A stretch of DNA of 64,000 nucleotides from Kudoa neothunni (Eukaryota; Cnidaria): positions 15,314,001 to 15,378,000 of the forward strand of contig OZ199838.1 in the NCBI GenBank assembly GCA_964304625.1. Direction: 5' to 3'. The position numbers and the translations under genes are program-made. Below are positions 1 through 12,984 of this stretch, one piece after another (the stretch's first letter is position 1; every line of letters starts with the position of its first letter). The notes under the pieces are model-generated. The model did not search any database. It was not told the DNA's origin and was given only the letters and a program-made list of their open reading frames with translations.

Positions 1-681
1 TTTTTAATTATAATTTATTATTAATTCTATATCCCAGGTTTCAACCTTCTCTTTAGATCCAATAACAATTTAAATAATTTAATTTTTCATCTTTTAGTAA
101 TTTAAATTTATTGAATGATTAATAATTGATTATGAATATGTTATTATTTTAACAATGCATCTATTTACCATTTATCCATATTTATTAATTTATGAACGCG
201 ATATTTTAAGTTTAAATAATGCATGTGCAATTATTATTTTTCACCGATCCTTATTGCGAGCTCAAAACTAATTTTATATCATTTAAAAAATATCCATATT
301 TTTTTAATAAGTAAAAAGGCTGAATTTTGTACGTTTATAACAACAAAACGTATTCAATGTAGCATGCGCGCGCAAGTTTATTTTTTTAGTTGTGAGTTTT
401 CTTAATCGCCTACAATACCACTGATATTGCCCTGCTTTATTATAAACGCTAAACTATATGGAGTTTGATCGAGTATATTCACCTGAGACGATTTTGAATG
501 AAAAGGAAAATCTCGAAAAATTATCTTTATGTATCCATTATTTTTAGATCGAGACACAATTTATCCAAAAAAATATTAGGTGACGAAAATAAATCTGAAA
601 TAAAATTGAATGAGAGGGATTTTTTACGTATAATATTATGGTGACTGAAATTATTTTTCCAAATTTCAATTGGCTCTTAGG
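1..681. other. AT-rich 5' flank, no clear gene
   Basis: No homology is recognised here. A short open stretch begins at an ATG near 461 (MEFDRVYSPE...) and another ATG lies at 638. Either could be the first exon of the GCP4-like gene that becomes recognisable from about 682, but I could not find a splice pattern that joins them convincingly. The rest is simple AT-rich DNA. Confidence 0.4.
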
Positions 682-3505
682 GATCTTAAGAGTAAGTCTA
701 ATGAGAAAAGTTTATTTATTTACGATAAGGCTGCGAAAGTGTTCTTAATCAATAGAAAAATTTCAGTATCAAACGTAAACAAGGTTGATTCTATTTGATG
801 TATCATTATTTTATGTATTTTGATGTGAATTAGAAATCCTACGAAAGTTATATGAATGAATATGTTTTAATCTTGAACCATCTATATGAAATAAATAACT
901 TTTTACATGATTACCAGCCAACTCAAGTTGCATCCAAAACTGATTTAAATAATGAATTTGATGTGGTTTTGGCTCTAAAATTTGCTTTGAATGACGCTAT
1001 GAACGATTGGCACGACTCGCTGGAGCCATACACTTCCCTTTATAGTAAATTACTTTTTGTTAATCATAATTAAATTTATTTTACAATAATTAAATATTAT
1101 TTGTTGTCAACGTGATTTTAATTTGAATCAATTAGATGATGCAACACTTTTGAATTTTTTTCTCAAAATCAAAGTTCATTTTATATATGTATATTCTAGT
1201 TTGGTTGATTGTTGAATGATCAAAATTCGATGTAGATTATTCATTTGTATAAACCATTTAAGCAATGGAATTCCTCAGATAAAAAGGTGTTTGTTTTAAT
1301 TGTCGAGACGTCAATCTATTTATCGTGACTAGGATGGTTATGTGGTTATCGATACTTTTTACAACTACATCAATCAGAATCATGTATTTCTACCGACCAA
1401 ATGTGATCACGTATGTTTCTCTTTTGTTGGCTTTATTCACTTATTCTATTTACAGCTGAAATACGTGAAATATTGTTTTCTGAAGTGTTTGAAAGCTTAT
1501 ATGCATCAGATTTTTATATTTATCAATTTTGGCACTGTTACCGATAATCATTCATTGGATACAACGGAATTTATAGGTTTGTTGTTCGAAAATATTTGTT
1601 CTTATTTATTTCTATGGAAATTTAGCGATGACCGTGGTTCCGCAGTATTTTAAAGAACTGCTTGACAAAGTTAACTTCCATCAATTTAACCTGTTTATTT
1701 TATTTTTTTTTCGTAGATTAATTTGTCCGCAAAAATTAACTTTTTTAAACTCAAATTAAATCGAAAAGTATTTTCATCATTTTTGTGAATGTTTCATTCG
1801 AATAAAATCGATACCACATTATCATTTATGACAATTTGATTAATCTTCAATTGATTTTGTTGATAGAATGATGTTAGTTGGTGGCACCAAGTAGAAAAGA
1901 TCCAAACTAGTTTGAATTATATTTTTCCCTCTAAATCAAAACCAGCTACACCTAAATATCCACGTGTTAACAGTAGTGTTATTTGTGAGGGTAGTTTTGT
2001 GGGGAATGTTAGTGATTTGGTTGGAAATAATATTCAAAATCAATTTTCACATTCGACCCAAGAGATGTTCTCGAATAATCGTAATCTCATTTTTATTGTT
2101 AAGTGTTTGTATGTTCTTTATCTGTTAGTTGAACATGATGATTATTCAGCTAATATTTTGAGTAATAAAGTTTTGATAACCGATTCAATTTTGAGAATAT
2201 TCAACGATGCCTGCGAAAAATTTATGGATTACACATGGAATGAATTTAAATTGGATCAATTTTTTCGATTTGTCAAAGTGATAAAATTTTTAGCGATCTG
2301 CTATAGTTTTCACTTTAATTTAGAGTGTTATTCTTTGTGATGACTATGAACTGATGTCAGAATTCATCAATGAGTATATGTTGACCACTTCCTGCCACGA
2401 ACACGAAGCCAACATTAATAACTATGCTTATTTTTTCCGAGCCAAATTCACTGAAGTTTATCCGTTGTATGTTTTTATTAATTTTTAAATCGTGCGTAAT
2501 AGCTACGTTCTAGTCTAACGATTAAGTTATCCAAAGCTCAATGTAATCTAAAAAGAAAGAATTCGGCTGAAGCTCCTTCAAAGTGTACACAATTTTTGCC
2601 CTTCTCCGACTTGGATTTAACAATAAATGTAAACTTTTTTGCAACTAGTTTGCGCGAGTAAATGTGGTTATTAGTTACCAGCTCCATTCAATGAAATATT
2701 CACCACTAATCATGTCAAAGTTTATCAAGGCGTTCTACAACAAAATCTAGTACTACGTCACAACCAAGATCGTCTGTGTAAAATGTATTGGTTTGAAATC
2801 GGCAATAAATGTATTTTCTTATTAATTTCTGTTTTGATTACCATTTAGCAAATAATCAATCCAACATTAAAAGAATATTTATTCTGCGCAATTTTATGTT
2901 AAAATTTTTGAACGCCTTTGCCCAGTTTTGGAGCATCCAGGTTAGTTTTTTTCATCATACAACATAACGAATCCAAAATTTGGAATTGTTTACCTCCTCC
3001 CTTTTTTTAGTAGTTTTTGACATTTAAAAATTACATGATATAGAGTGCCAATGTGTATTTCGAGAATTTTATTAGAAAAACTAATAATTCAAAAAACCTT
3101 AACGAAATCATTCAGTTTCATGACCAGTTTTGTGCCTCGTTGAACTATTTATATTTGATTTCGGAAGAGTTGTCTCTACCACAAAAAATGCTAGCCAAAA
3201 TCTACGATTGTATTGATCAGTTCATCAAACTGTGCAGTGATTCCAACTTTGAATCACATTCAACAATGAATAAACAATTTCTGGCTGATCATTCAATCAT
3301 GTTGAATTCGTTCATGAATATTGAGACCGATTTCTTCAAATCCACCTACCTTATAATACATTACCTTTCTAGTTTGAGCTCCCTAGGCCATTTCGATAGA
3401 TTGCTTTGTATGGTCTCATCTTTGTTATGTATTTGAATGATTGAATGTTTAGATAAGGAATTTGTGGATTCAAATCTGCAGAATTTTAACAAAAATAATA
3501 ATTAG
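682..3505 (+). CDS. tubgcp4: Gamma-tubulin complex component, GCP4-like (multi-exon)
   Basis: A GCP/Spc97-Spc98 family protein, part of the gamma-tubulin ring complex that nucleates microtubules at centrosomes. Exons can be ordered against vertebrate GCP4. The N-terminal GRIP region is at about 682-773 (FIYDKAAKVFLINR), 834-1044 (ILNHLYEINNFLHDYQ), 1136-1200, 1264-1287 and 1334-1408, then an exon from about 1456 (LKYVKYCFLKCLKAYM, ending DTTEFI). Middle exons run about 1868-2465. The C-terminal GRIP2 domain follows: TINLPAPFNEIFT across a 46-bp intron at 2629-2674, LRNFMLKFLNAFAQFW before a ~100-bp intron, then NLNEIIQFHDQFCASL from 3044. The last intron (3408-3452) leads to an ending LLYKEFVDSNLQ and TAG at 3503-3505, which resembles the GCP4 C-terminus. 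Introns are about 45-110 bp. The first exon and true start are unresolved, and several middle splice sites are approximate. Another GCP4-6 paralogue is possible. Confidence 0.82.
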
Positions 3506-3639
3506 ATTATTGACGAACTCAGCTAACATTTGTGTATCGATAAATATCGTCTTTATCATCGTGACGTTGTTGGTATTTATTCTATAATAATTATCAAATA
3601 TACGGATACATGTAACAAAGGTGGATACACTACATTCTA

Positions 3640-4625
3640 AGTCAGCGCTTCCTGATTCATTTTAGTTTCCGGACCCACTACCACTTACGAGGACAACTCC
3701 GCACCCCGTCTCAAAAAAGAGATTTAAAACGGATTTATTTTTAGGTGGGAAAAATATTTTTATTAAAATAATATTAAATAAAAAACCCGCCTATTTTAAC
3801 AAGAAAACAAATGTGAAAATAATAAATTGATTTTTTTCCTTGTCTTTTTTGGACAATAATTGGGTCAAAATGAGACTCTTCGTCAGATAAAGTTATGACT
3901 AAATCATAATTTGTAAAGGTACAAGATATGTTAATGTTTTTGTGCAAAATAACAGATGTGAATAGTTGAGCTTACGCGAAATGTTTGATTTTGTAATTTT
4001 GTTGCTAAATTATAAATTTAAAAATTTCATGAGGAAATTAAAGATGCGATCCAATCTCGAGTGCATAGTTAAATTTATTGAATTTTTGAGTGCAAATTGA
4101 CTTTAATTTAAAGAATAAAAATTTTAAATAATTTAACAAAAAAATCTAAATAACGTAACTTTGACATCAATTAATATTTAATTCTTACATGTCATATAGT
4201 TTAATTAAAAATAATAATACAATTTATAATAATTCATCAATTTTAAAACATTTTGTATGTCGTTTATCTTTCCTATTAAAGAGTAAATACTGCATAATTT
4301 TTTGCGTTGTTCCATTTAAAATTTAAATAAAATAATTTATTTACGAATGAAAAAGGAATAAGTTATCATTTTTATTTCATGTTCTAATAAACAGCAAATA
4401 GTAGATTGAAAACGTTAATTATTAAGCTTCAGTAAAATTCATCAAATGACTATTTATTTAACAGACTTATTTCAGCTTCGATTGCGCGCATGATATATTG
4501 TCGAGAGAGATTCTGATTATTTGGAATCGATACATTATGTACAAAGCATGCTTAGTCGTACAATTTTTTCTTTGACTCTCTTTAACTGTCTCCCGGGTCC
4601 CTAAGAGGTCAGGGAAACCTTACTC
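3640..4625 (+). repeat. hAT-like non-autonomous repeat, copy A
   Basis: It matches the reverse complement of 8577-9290 at both ends and at internal blocks. Shared left-end motifs are CTTCCTGATTCATTTTAG and ACGAGGACAAC. Shared right-end motifs are ACTAAGCATGCTTTGTACAT and GAAATAAGTCTGTTAAA when read on the minus strand. The terminal CAGGGA-type sequence with nearby GGGTCC resembles hAT termini. It carries no coding sequence. Copy A is about 270 bp longer than copy B, so they differ by indels. The family is inferred from the termini only. Confidence 0.65.
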
Positions 4626-5740
4626 TAAGTTTTCAATTTATCTCTAAAGTCACTCGTAATTTATTTAAATTTTGGATATAACGTTATTAAACGATAAATA
4701 AATTGCAAATTAAATTAGTAGTCTATCCACTCATATTTTCTATATGATGTAGTTAAAATATTTCTCTATTTTTCATGAGAACTTTGTATTTATGTAAATT
4801 GTTATCAAAAAGATGATGGATACATAGGGGAATTCGACGAATTTAATCATTCTTAGATTTTTTGTTTAAAGAATCCACTCTTAAGCTATAAGACGATAAT
4901 TCTTTCAATTAATATTAGAATTAAATAAAGTAAACTATTTTTTATATTATCACAGAATACAATCTCGAGCATACGTCCATACACTAATATTTTCAAATTT
5001 TCTGGAACTAAGTCAAGAAAGAGAATTAATGAATGTCAATCTGAAAATCAATGGCTTAGGTAATTCAGTCGGCAAACGATTTTGTATAGTTATTTAATTA
5101 TAATTTTAAATGTTCCTAATGTTTATCTTAACCAAGGGTGGTGCACAAATTCCGGCCCCGATGAACCCTAATTAAGTTCAGATTAATGGTACACTTTTAA
5201 ATGAATTGAAACAATCATTCAATTATTTATTATCGATTGGTTTATCTAGATGTTGAATATATCGAGAACACCTAATGAAGCTATTAAAATAATTTATTGG
5301 AGTTTTTTATTATATGCTAACCGATTTATTTCTATTAGCCATTTCACTATGCAATATACAAAAAACTTTTTGTAATCGAAGTTCATGTACCAATTTTAAT
5401 TATTTCTTCATAAGTGTGTATGGAGGAGAAGAAAATCATATAGGCATTGGGCGGATTTATGAAGTTTAAAATTCGCTTGACAATGCTGATCCGAAGTTTA
5501 AATTCAGTTAAACTAAGTTAAACAATTAAATCACGTTTTATAAACGATGCGAAATAATATATATTACATTGTGCGTAAAAATCAAAGTTGTCGAAAACTT
5601 TCTATAAGAAAAGTACATAAAACGTAAACCAAACTTTGACATAAAGGATAATATCCGTTAGAGCTGATAATAAGCACATATTAAAGGGAAATTTAAACTG
5701 AACTTCACATATGCGCACACAACCATTTTGTTCACTCCAG

Positions 5741-5860
5741 GACAGGGGTCCGCAACCGATATGGCCAAAAGAGCCAATTATTGGTGGGGAAAAATTTTTT
5801 TACTTCCGGGCCGCACATTAAATTTAGGCCCAAAAAGCAAAATATTCAACTTTGAAACCA
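5741..5860 (+). mobile_element. hAT-type MITE 5' terminus fragment
   Basis: The sequence begins CAGGGGTCCGCAACC and continues through AAGAGCC and GGGCCGCACATT. This is the characteristic opening of a widespread hAT MITE type (CAGGGGTCGGCAACC...AGAGCC...GGGCCGC). The matching inverted 3' terminus was not located, so only the 5' part is annotated. A 69-codon open frame across it is incidental. Confidence 0.6.
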
Positions 5861-6816
5861 TGAATACATACATTTCAGAAAAATATGGAGAAAATTATCC
5901 AATTAGTCTATTTACGCGTATTTCTATAATTAATTAACCTATTATTAGTATTTTAATTCAGGGAGGAATAAAAAAAGTATGCACTTGAGTTGGTCTGATT
6001 ATTTAAAATAATATTGTAATTTCGTTTTCGATAATTTCCATTATGAACTAGAAATTTTATCATTGACCTCTATACAACAAATATACGATATAAAATTCAC
6101 TTTCATGAATAATATTGTCAACAAAAATAAAATTTCAATCACAAAATTTAATCTTAAAATTGAAAGAGTTACTTTCCAGTGTATTTTCCTGAATTTCATT
6201 ATTTCAACGACATTTTATATGGGGTTCTCTTCGTATTAAAACTAAAGAACGTTTAATATTAGAAGAGAATTGTTTCTAATGGATAACATTTATTGAAAAT
6301 GAATGTATAACTACTTTTTTATGTAAAAAAGTTGATTCAACCAAATTTTAAAACTGGAAAAATTTTCAACACTTTCATAAGTCTAATTTAAAGGTTCAAA
6401 ATTGTTGTGCATATAAACAAATAAGATATATTTTGTATAATACTCGAACAATTTATTTTTAACTAGTTTCAGTTTAACAATAACCTTTTTATTAAAGAGA
6501 AATTTTTAATACAAAGTCATAATTGCAATTAATTGCAGCTATAGTTGATAGAGCCCACGACAACCAATCGTTGAAATTATAAAATCGACTGTGATCAATT
6601 AATTTTTCCTCAATTAATTTTTGACCACCCCTAGCCCCGGCAGTTAGGCTTCAAATTTCCACTGGGAAAATGTACAATGCCATTAAGGTTAAAATTTCTC
6701 GTGTGAATACCCTTTGCCTTAAGAGCAATACACACACCCATCAACACGCAAGAAAAAAACATAAATTAAACTGATTAAACACTATCCAACCGTTATTAAT
6801 AAGTTCAACCTATGCA

Positions 6817-7803
6817 TTAAACAGTGTCTTGAATTGGGGGTTCGAACGATGACACAACTGCACCTCCTTTCGTGACTGTGTCAGCTGCTCCACCATCAGC
6901 ATGGATTTCTCTCAGTCTTGTAACTATAACAACAAATTAACAAAAAGGCAAGATTAATTTCTCATACGATCAATTTTTGGTGCTTTAAGAACTTTTACTT
7001 TTCTGATAGTAAAGTCTTTGATTTGTTTGATGCTTTTGCATCTGGCAGCAACTTCGTCAGCCATGTGATTAGGAATGAGATCTTGCATAACATTCTTGAT
7101 GCTTCCGTTGGAGAATTTTTCTACAATAAATTCCCTCATGATTCTACGAATGGCTTTGATTTGGGTGGTTTTGGCGTATGAAGTCTTCTTGACTTGATTC
7201 TTTCTTTTGGCGACAAAACACATAACAAAGAATCTTAGATGATAACCATCCTTTGTTTTGAAATCAACAAAAGCTTCGATTGTGCTCTATAGAGGAGTGA
7301 TAAGCAACATTCCATCACCACCACACACAAACAATCATACCTGTCCTTTCTTCACAAGACTCCAAATTCTGTCAGATGTGATGGACATACTATGGAAATT
7401 GGTTATACAGTCTCTTCCTTGTACATCTTCAACAATAAGCTTGAATTTCTTATAGCCAATGGATGAATCATGAGTTAAATCTTGCTGGTTGAATTCAACA
7501 ACACGACGCATCAATCCATCAGATGCGATTTCTACATGAGAGCAATAATGGTCAAAATCCATCTATTCACAAAATTGGTATTACTGTTTCCTTGAGTGCG
7601 ATTGACAACTGTTTTTCCAGCATCACGCAACTGAAAAACAGCCGGAACTCTAATGTTGTACCAATCCTTCTTGGCGAAAGCGTCAACACTATTAAACATG
7701 TTTGCTTAAATAAGAACTCTCAATTGTATAAAACTATTTATTACGGCTTCTTCTTGGATCCTTTCTTTCCTTTGGAAAACTTCTTATTCTTCCCGACAGC
7801 CAT
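6817..7803 (-). CDS. rps3a: Small ribosomal subunit protein eS1 (RPS3A)
   Basis: A component of the 40S ribosomal subunit. Five exons on the minus strand: 7745-7803, 7585-7688, 7341-7531, 6968-7286 and 6817-6923; introns are 44-56 bp. The spliced CDS is 780 nt (259 aa), the usual family length. The start (ATG at 7803) gives [12 protein letters not shown], identical in register to animal RPS3A. Later blocks include [62 protein letters not shown] and [12 protein letters not shown], and the protein ends EPPIQDTV, like the conserved EPPVQESV. All splice phases are consistent. No frame problem is visible, so this is very likely a functional single gene. It lies between two inverted hAT-like repeat copies. 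Confidence 0.97.
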
Positions 7804-8576
7804 TATGTATCACGCTTCAATGAAGATTGCCGATGTCACACGAGATACAACCGACAAATGTGTGCTGTGCTTGTTATGTGGTTACATTTATATCTCAATA
7901 CTTTCAAACACCTTTTGTTTTGTTTATAATTAAATATTAATAAATACGCATTTTATACTGTAAAACATTTGATATTTTATGGTTTGATACAACTGAATCC
8001 GGTAAATACACCAATCATTTTTCATTTGTGGCATACTAAAGCTCATTTCGATGCATGTTTTCTGGTTAAAGAGAATATTGACTTTCTAAGAAAATCACTC
8101 ATAAAATAATCGGGAATTATCGGCACGATGGAATGCTGTCGCGGACATCGTGAGCAGGGGTTAGCCTTTTGTTTTGAAACTTCGTTTCTATTATACTTTC
8201 AAATTAAATTTTGGTTTTTTTATTAACAAGAATTGAGGGATATTTTCTTCTCGACAATCATTCAAGCTAACTAAATATAATGTCTACTGTGTTCTTGTTT
8301 GATGATAGTCTTCATGAATGCTTTACATATACATATCTATATTGATGAGCTTTAAATCAAAGTTATTCTTCTTTTAATTTCCAATATATTCAACAGACAT
8401 TTTTGTCATTTTGAAACCCTTATGCGCCGTTAAAGCACACACTATCCTGTTAATGAATATCAGTTAAAATGCTCTTTAATTTTAGATTTTAAATTAAAAC
8501 AACGATTAGTCATCTAAATTGAATCGCCGCATTTAAATGCACGACCGATAAGCAATTAGTCATTGGTTATCTAAGG
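7804..8576. other. Intergenic, probable RPS3A promoter side
   Basis: About 770 bp upstream of rps3a with no gene or recognisable repeat. A ribosomal-protein promoter must lie near 7810-7900, but no specific element can be pointed out. Confidence 0.4.
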
Positions 8577-9290
8577 CAGGGATTACCATTGGGGTTTCTC
8601 GGACATATTTGCTGGGGGTCCTGGACTCACACCTAGGATCAACAAAAAAACTTCACGACTAAGCATACTTTGTACATAATGTATCGATTATAGATAATCA
8701 GAATCTCCTTCGAAAATATATCATGTGCGCAATCGGAGCTGAAATAAGTCTGATAAACAAATAGTCATTTTTTGAATTTTATTGAAAAATAATTCGTTTT
8801 CATCCGTAAATACATTATTTAATTTAAATTTTAATGACAGAAATTAAAAATTGTGAAATGTTTACTTCTAAAAGTAAGAAAGTTAAACGACTTATCAAGT
8901 GTTTTAAAATGGGCTGAACTATTTAAAATTGTAATATTTATTAGGTTTAAGTAAACATTAAGGCAAATAAAAATTAAGCTTTAATTGGTTCCATGATTAT
9001 GTTATTTAGATTTTTTTAATTATTTAAATTTTTATAACTTAAATTGAAATCAGTTGACACTCAAAAATTATATAGAGGAAAACTTTGCATTCGATATTGG
9101 GCCACATATTTATTTTATTCACATTTGTTTTCTTTTTAACGTAATTTCGAAAAAAAATATTTTACCCGCCTAAAAATAGATCCAATTTAAACCTCCATAT
9201 TGAGGAGGGATGAGGTGTTGTCCTCGTAAATGGTAGAGGATGCGGAACCTAAAATGAATCAGGAAGCACAGACTTAAAGCTAAAGCATGG
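8577..9290 (-). repeat. hAT-like non-autonomous repeat, copy B (inverted)
   Basis: The inverted partner of 3640-4625. It begins CAGGGATTACCATTGGGG, a typical hAT-like terminus, and ends GAATCAGGAAGCACAGACTT. Blocks shared with copy A are separated by point changes and small indels, so both copies look old. No coding capacity. Confidence 0.65.
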
Positions 9291-9647
9291 TGAAGAAAAG
9301 GGAACGTGACTAATAATAGTGTACTCAAAGTTTGACGTACTCTAACCTTGGAATATGATGGTAATATTAACTAAATTATTTGAATCCAAACAAAAGTTTA
9401 AATGGATTTCTAGTAATCATAATTAGCGTAATTCTCAACCTTACAACTAATTTATAGAGATTTGCAAAAAACAGTAAAGAGAATCCATAGGATATCACCA
9501 TAATGACAGTTATTTACATTAAAAATATGAAAAAATAAAATCTCTAAAGACAAACAAAATACAACTAGATCTATCAACTAATAGTTAATGAATGAAGAAA
9601 AGACTGAACAATTGTTAGATGTTGTTAGTTAGTTAGTTAGGTTGCAG

Positions 9648-11463
9648 TTATTTTTTAAGTAAAGAGACACCAGTCATTTCTGGAGGAATGGCCAAGCCCA
9701 TGACTTCGAGGATTGTGGGAGCGACGTCACACAAAGCTGGCAACCTGTTCGAAGGGGCTTTAAGATGGATTCCATTGTCGTTAGCGAAAGGAACAGGCGA
9801 ACATCGTGTGAGCAGTGCGAGGGTCAGTGGTTCCGGGTACATACATTTGTTCGGCATTACCGTGATCGGCAGTGACCATAAATATATAACCATACTTTTT
9901 GCAAGATTCAACGATTCTACCTATGCATCTATCGGTTTCGGTGCAAGCAACGATAGTGGGTTCGTATTTGCCGGTGTGACCAACCATATCAGGAGGGGCA
10001 AAATTACACATAACGAAGGCATATTCACCAGACTCAATTCCTTTAACGACCTAAAGATCAACATGAATATTACGATAGGTTTTGGAATTTCAATCTAAAC
10101 AAAATTACCTCAGTAGCAACGCCGTCAGCACTCATTTCAGGTTTAAGATCGTAGGTAGCAACCTTGGGTGATGGAACAAGAGCGCGTTCCTCACCATCGA
10201 ACTGAATTTCTCTTCCACCATTGAAGAAAAAGGTCACATGAGGGTACTTTTCAGTCTCTACAGAAGCAGGTTATATTAGATGCAAATTCAAGAGATCAAC
10301 AACCAGCAACGTGAAGTTGTTTAAGTCCCTGTTTGGAAAGCCATTCAGCAAGTACATTGTCCATGGTGAGAGGTGGGAAAAGAACTTTGAAATATTTGTT
10401 AAATTCAGCGTTGTATTGAGTCATGGTATATATTTTGAGGTCTTTAGCAGTTTTGATCGGCTCAAAATGACGTTCAATGCCAAACGACGACGTGATTTGT
10501 CTCATACGATCGGAACGGTAATCGAAAAATATCAATGTATCACCATCAGCAATGAGACCTTCTTTCGAAAGGCAGATGGGCTTCAAGAATTCGTCGGTTT
10601 CGCTTTCTTCGTATCGCGATTTAATATACTAGACAGAACAGGCGTATAAAAAGTGAGAAGACACACCAACAATCTTAGAAATTACTGGAATGAGTTGATC
10701 TACGGTGCATTCGTGACCACTTCCGGCAGTGAGTGCATCATAAGCAATCTTTATACGTTCCCAACGCTTATCACGATCCATAGCATAGTATCTACCGACT
10801 ACTGTAGCCAATGTACCATAATCTCCGAGAGATTTGATGTAATCAAGCAATTGTTGCACGTAGGTAACTCCACTCACAGGAGAGGTATCTCTACCGTCTG
10901 AGAAGAAATGAATGTAACAATGTTGGACACCCATTTCTTTAGCAGCCTTAATCATAGCGAGTAAATGGTTGATGTGAGAATGGACACCACCATCACTAAC
11001 AAGACCCAACAAATGAAGTCGAGATCCAGAATTGCTGACAGCATTTTTGCAGGCATCTGCAAAAACTTCATTCTTTGTGATTGCGTTCTGCTTCACACAG
11101 TCATTGATAACGACAATATCTTGTTTGGCCACACGTCCACTTCCAATATTCAAATGACCAACCTCACTGTTGCCCATCTGACCAGCTGGAATACCAACGT
11201 TTTCCTCAGAAGCTTCCAACCACATGTTGTTTCCTGCAACCAATTTATCCATGTATGGGGTTACAGCATGGTAGATGGCATTTCCTAATAACAACAAATC
11301 ATCACATCAACAACGGCAGTAGTTGGTATTTAGAAAAAAGAATTAAAATCGAGTTTTGTTTAATTATCGAACTAATTATTTACAATAAATTACCATGGGT
11401 GTCTTTATTGTCACCCCAACCATCAATCACAACCAAACAAACTTTCTTAACGCTATCAGCCAT
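9648..11463 (-). CDS. pgmI: 2,3-bisphosphoglycerate-independent phosphoglycerate mutase
   Basis: iPGM interconverts 3- and 2-phosphoglycerate in glycolysis and gluconeogenesis; it is a cytosolic, metal-dependent enzyme of the alkaline phosphatase superfamily. Five exons: 11394-11463, 10671 (or 10665)-11284, 10304-10628, 10109-10257 and 9648-10050; introns 36-109 bp. It starts [19 protein letters not shown] (metal-binding VIDGWG). It contains the catalytic-serine region [16 protein letters not shown], then [43 protein letters not shown] and [11 protein letters not shown] with the second metal site. It ends [11 protein letters not shown]. About 519 aa, normal for the family. In the last exon the frame must skip one base near 9804, between TAHT and SPVPF, to keep the conserved sequence. 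This is either a sequence error or a genuine disabling indel. Identity is certain; intactness is not. Confidence 0.95.
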
Positions 11464-11818
11464 TCTCCGAAAACAAGCAATTGGATCGGAAGATCAAGAG
11501 ATTTTCTTACAGATTAAATATACACCGATTTAACGATTAAATGCCATTTTTGAGCCATGTCCGACTTATCACGAAGTTGTTTTTGAGCATTTTTATTTCG
11601 AAATTCTGCGGATACGACGTATTCCTTTATTGTTCTATCGTAAAATAGCAGTATGATTTCATTTATTGTCTTGATATGGTGTAATAAGTTTAATATTTAA
11701 TTTGGTGTTTATTAAATACATCATCCTATAATCTGTTTAGTTAATAAATCATGAATATGACAAAATTTTCTAAACATAAATTTTAATAAATCATCTACAA
11801 GATATAAGTCTAAGTTTA

Positions 11819-11843
11819 TTTTTGTTTGTTTGTTTGTTTGTTT
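11819..11843 (+). repeat. (GTTT)n microsatellite
   Basis: About six tandem GTTT units. A shorter GTTA run lies at about 9623-9641, just downstream of the iPGM stop. Confidence 0.85.
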
Positions 11844-12165
11844 GATAACACGAATCAGTTGTTCTACAGTTATACACTGGCGTTAATATAGGCACGTGCT
11901 ATTGAATAATAGATGTAAACTCTTCGGGGTACATCGGCATAAGTGACATTCATCCTAATAATTTGGTTCTTTCCTGAGTGTTACCTAAGATTAATACAGA
12001 TTTTGACAATGATTTCAGATTTTCGCAAAATTGTTGTGAAGTTTGGGATTGTAAAAGGCAGAGGCTATTGGCGCGGTAAAATTTAAGCCTAAACGGCATG
12101 TCCGCTTGCGCAAAGAGAATTTTTAATCTTAGCAACTCCAATTTACAAGCTGGTTGTAGATTTTA

Positions 12166-12230
12166 TTTTTTAGAATCTGCTATATTTAATTACTAGCACA
12201 AACCCTGGCTCACGCTCAGGGACCTTGCCC
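12166..12230 (+). repeat. Old dispersed repeat fragment
   Basis: It contains the 26-mer beginning TTTTTAGAATCTGCTATATT, which recurs exactly at about 17518-17543. It is followed here by ACTAGC and a CCCTGG...CAGGG palindromic stretch. This resembles the ACTAGCTG opening of the longer element at 15723, so the three may be one family. Confidence 0.5.
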
Positions 12231-12984
12231 AATGTTTTTACGTAACAATTTTTTTTGTAATTTGTAACATTTTGCTAAAATATAAAGGAAATAAAGCATA
12301 GAGAAGAAAGGCTCCTTTTATTAAATAAAATATCAAAACCTGAATACGGATCTAATTTAGTAAAGTCATTTTTATAGCACACAAATCAGATTAATAAAAA
12401 ATTAGATTATTTTATTTAATTAATCATCACATGCGTCCGTTAAATTTGTCCATGTTATTTTTCCATAAGAAAAAAGAATGGGTTAATGAAAAAAATGTTT
12501 TGAGTTTCTAGATACATGAAAAATAGACAAAATTACTGTCCCAGCAAAAGAATAATAGTGATCATCTAAATATAATATCATGTAATCTCATGCACTTCGT
12601 TGACATACTTTGAATATGACCATGATATTATGCAGAAAAGTAATCTAATAAATATTGGATAGAAAAGGAAAAATGGGATAAGTAAATATCAATCGTTTTC
12701 ATTTCAAATGTCATTAGAATAGCCAGGTACGTTTTTGTGATAAAAATTTAATTTTTACTAAAGTATAAAAAGCGAAAAGATTCAGATCATTTCAGCTTGA
12801 ATTTAAACAAATATCAACCGATAAACTCTCTATTAAGGTTTTACACAAAATTTGACTAAGCTACAATACGTGTGCCAATTTCAGGCGGTATCGCATAAAC
12901 AACCGGAAATGTTGTTTCCCACAATTTGCCCTGTAAATTCATTTCATTTTTGAAAAATTTTCACGTTTTTCAATCATAAAAAAG

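Larger units (their letters stand above)
3506..6816. other. Intergenic, transposon-derived
   Basis: No protein gene is seen. The region contains hAT-like repeat copy A (3640-4625) and a second hAT-type terminus around 5741. Possible weak inverted termini near 5138 (AAGGGTGGTGCACAAATT) and 6617-6634 (AATTTTTGACCACCCCTA) could bound an old 1.5-kb hAT-like element, but no target-site duplication was found. Confidence 0.5.

Noticed and set aside
5728-5937. 69-codon frame with a glycine- and tryptophan-containing start
   Set aside because: It overlies the hAT MITE terminus and has no homologue that I recognise.
9688-10098. Plus-strand 136-codon frame across the iPGM exons
   Set aside because: Antisense to conserved iPGM sequence; no independent domain. 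The same applies to frames at 10311-10649 and 10965-11288.
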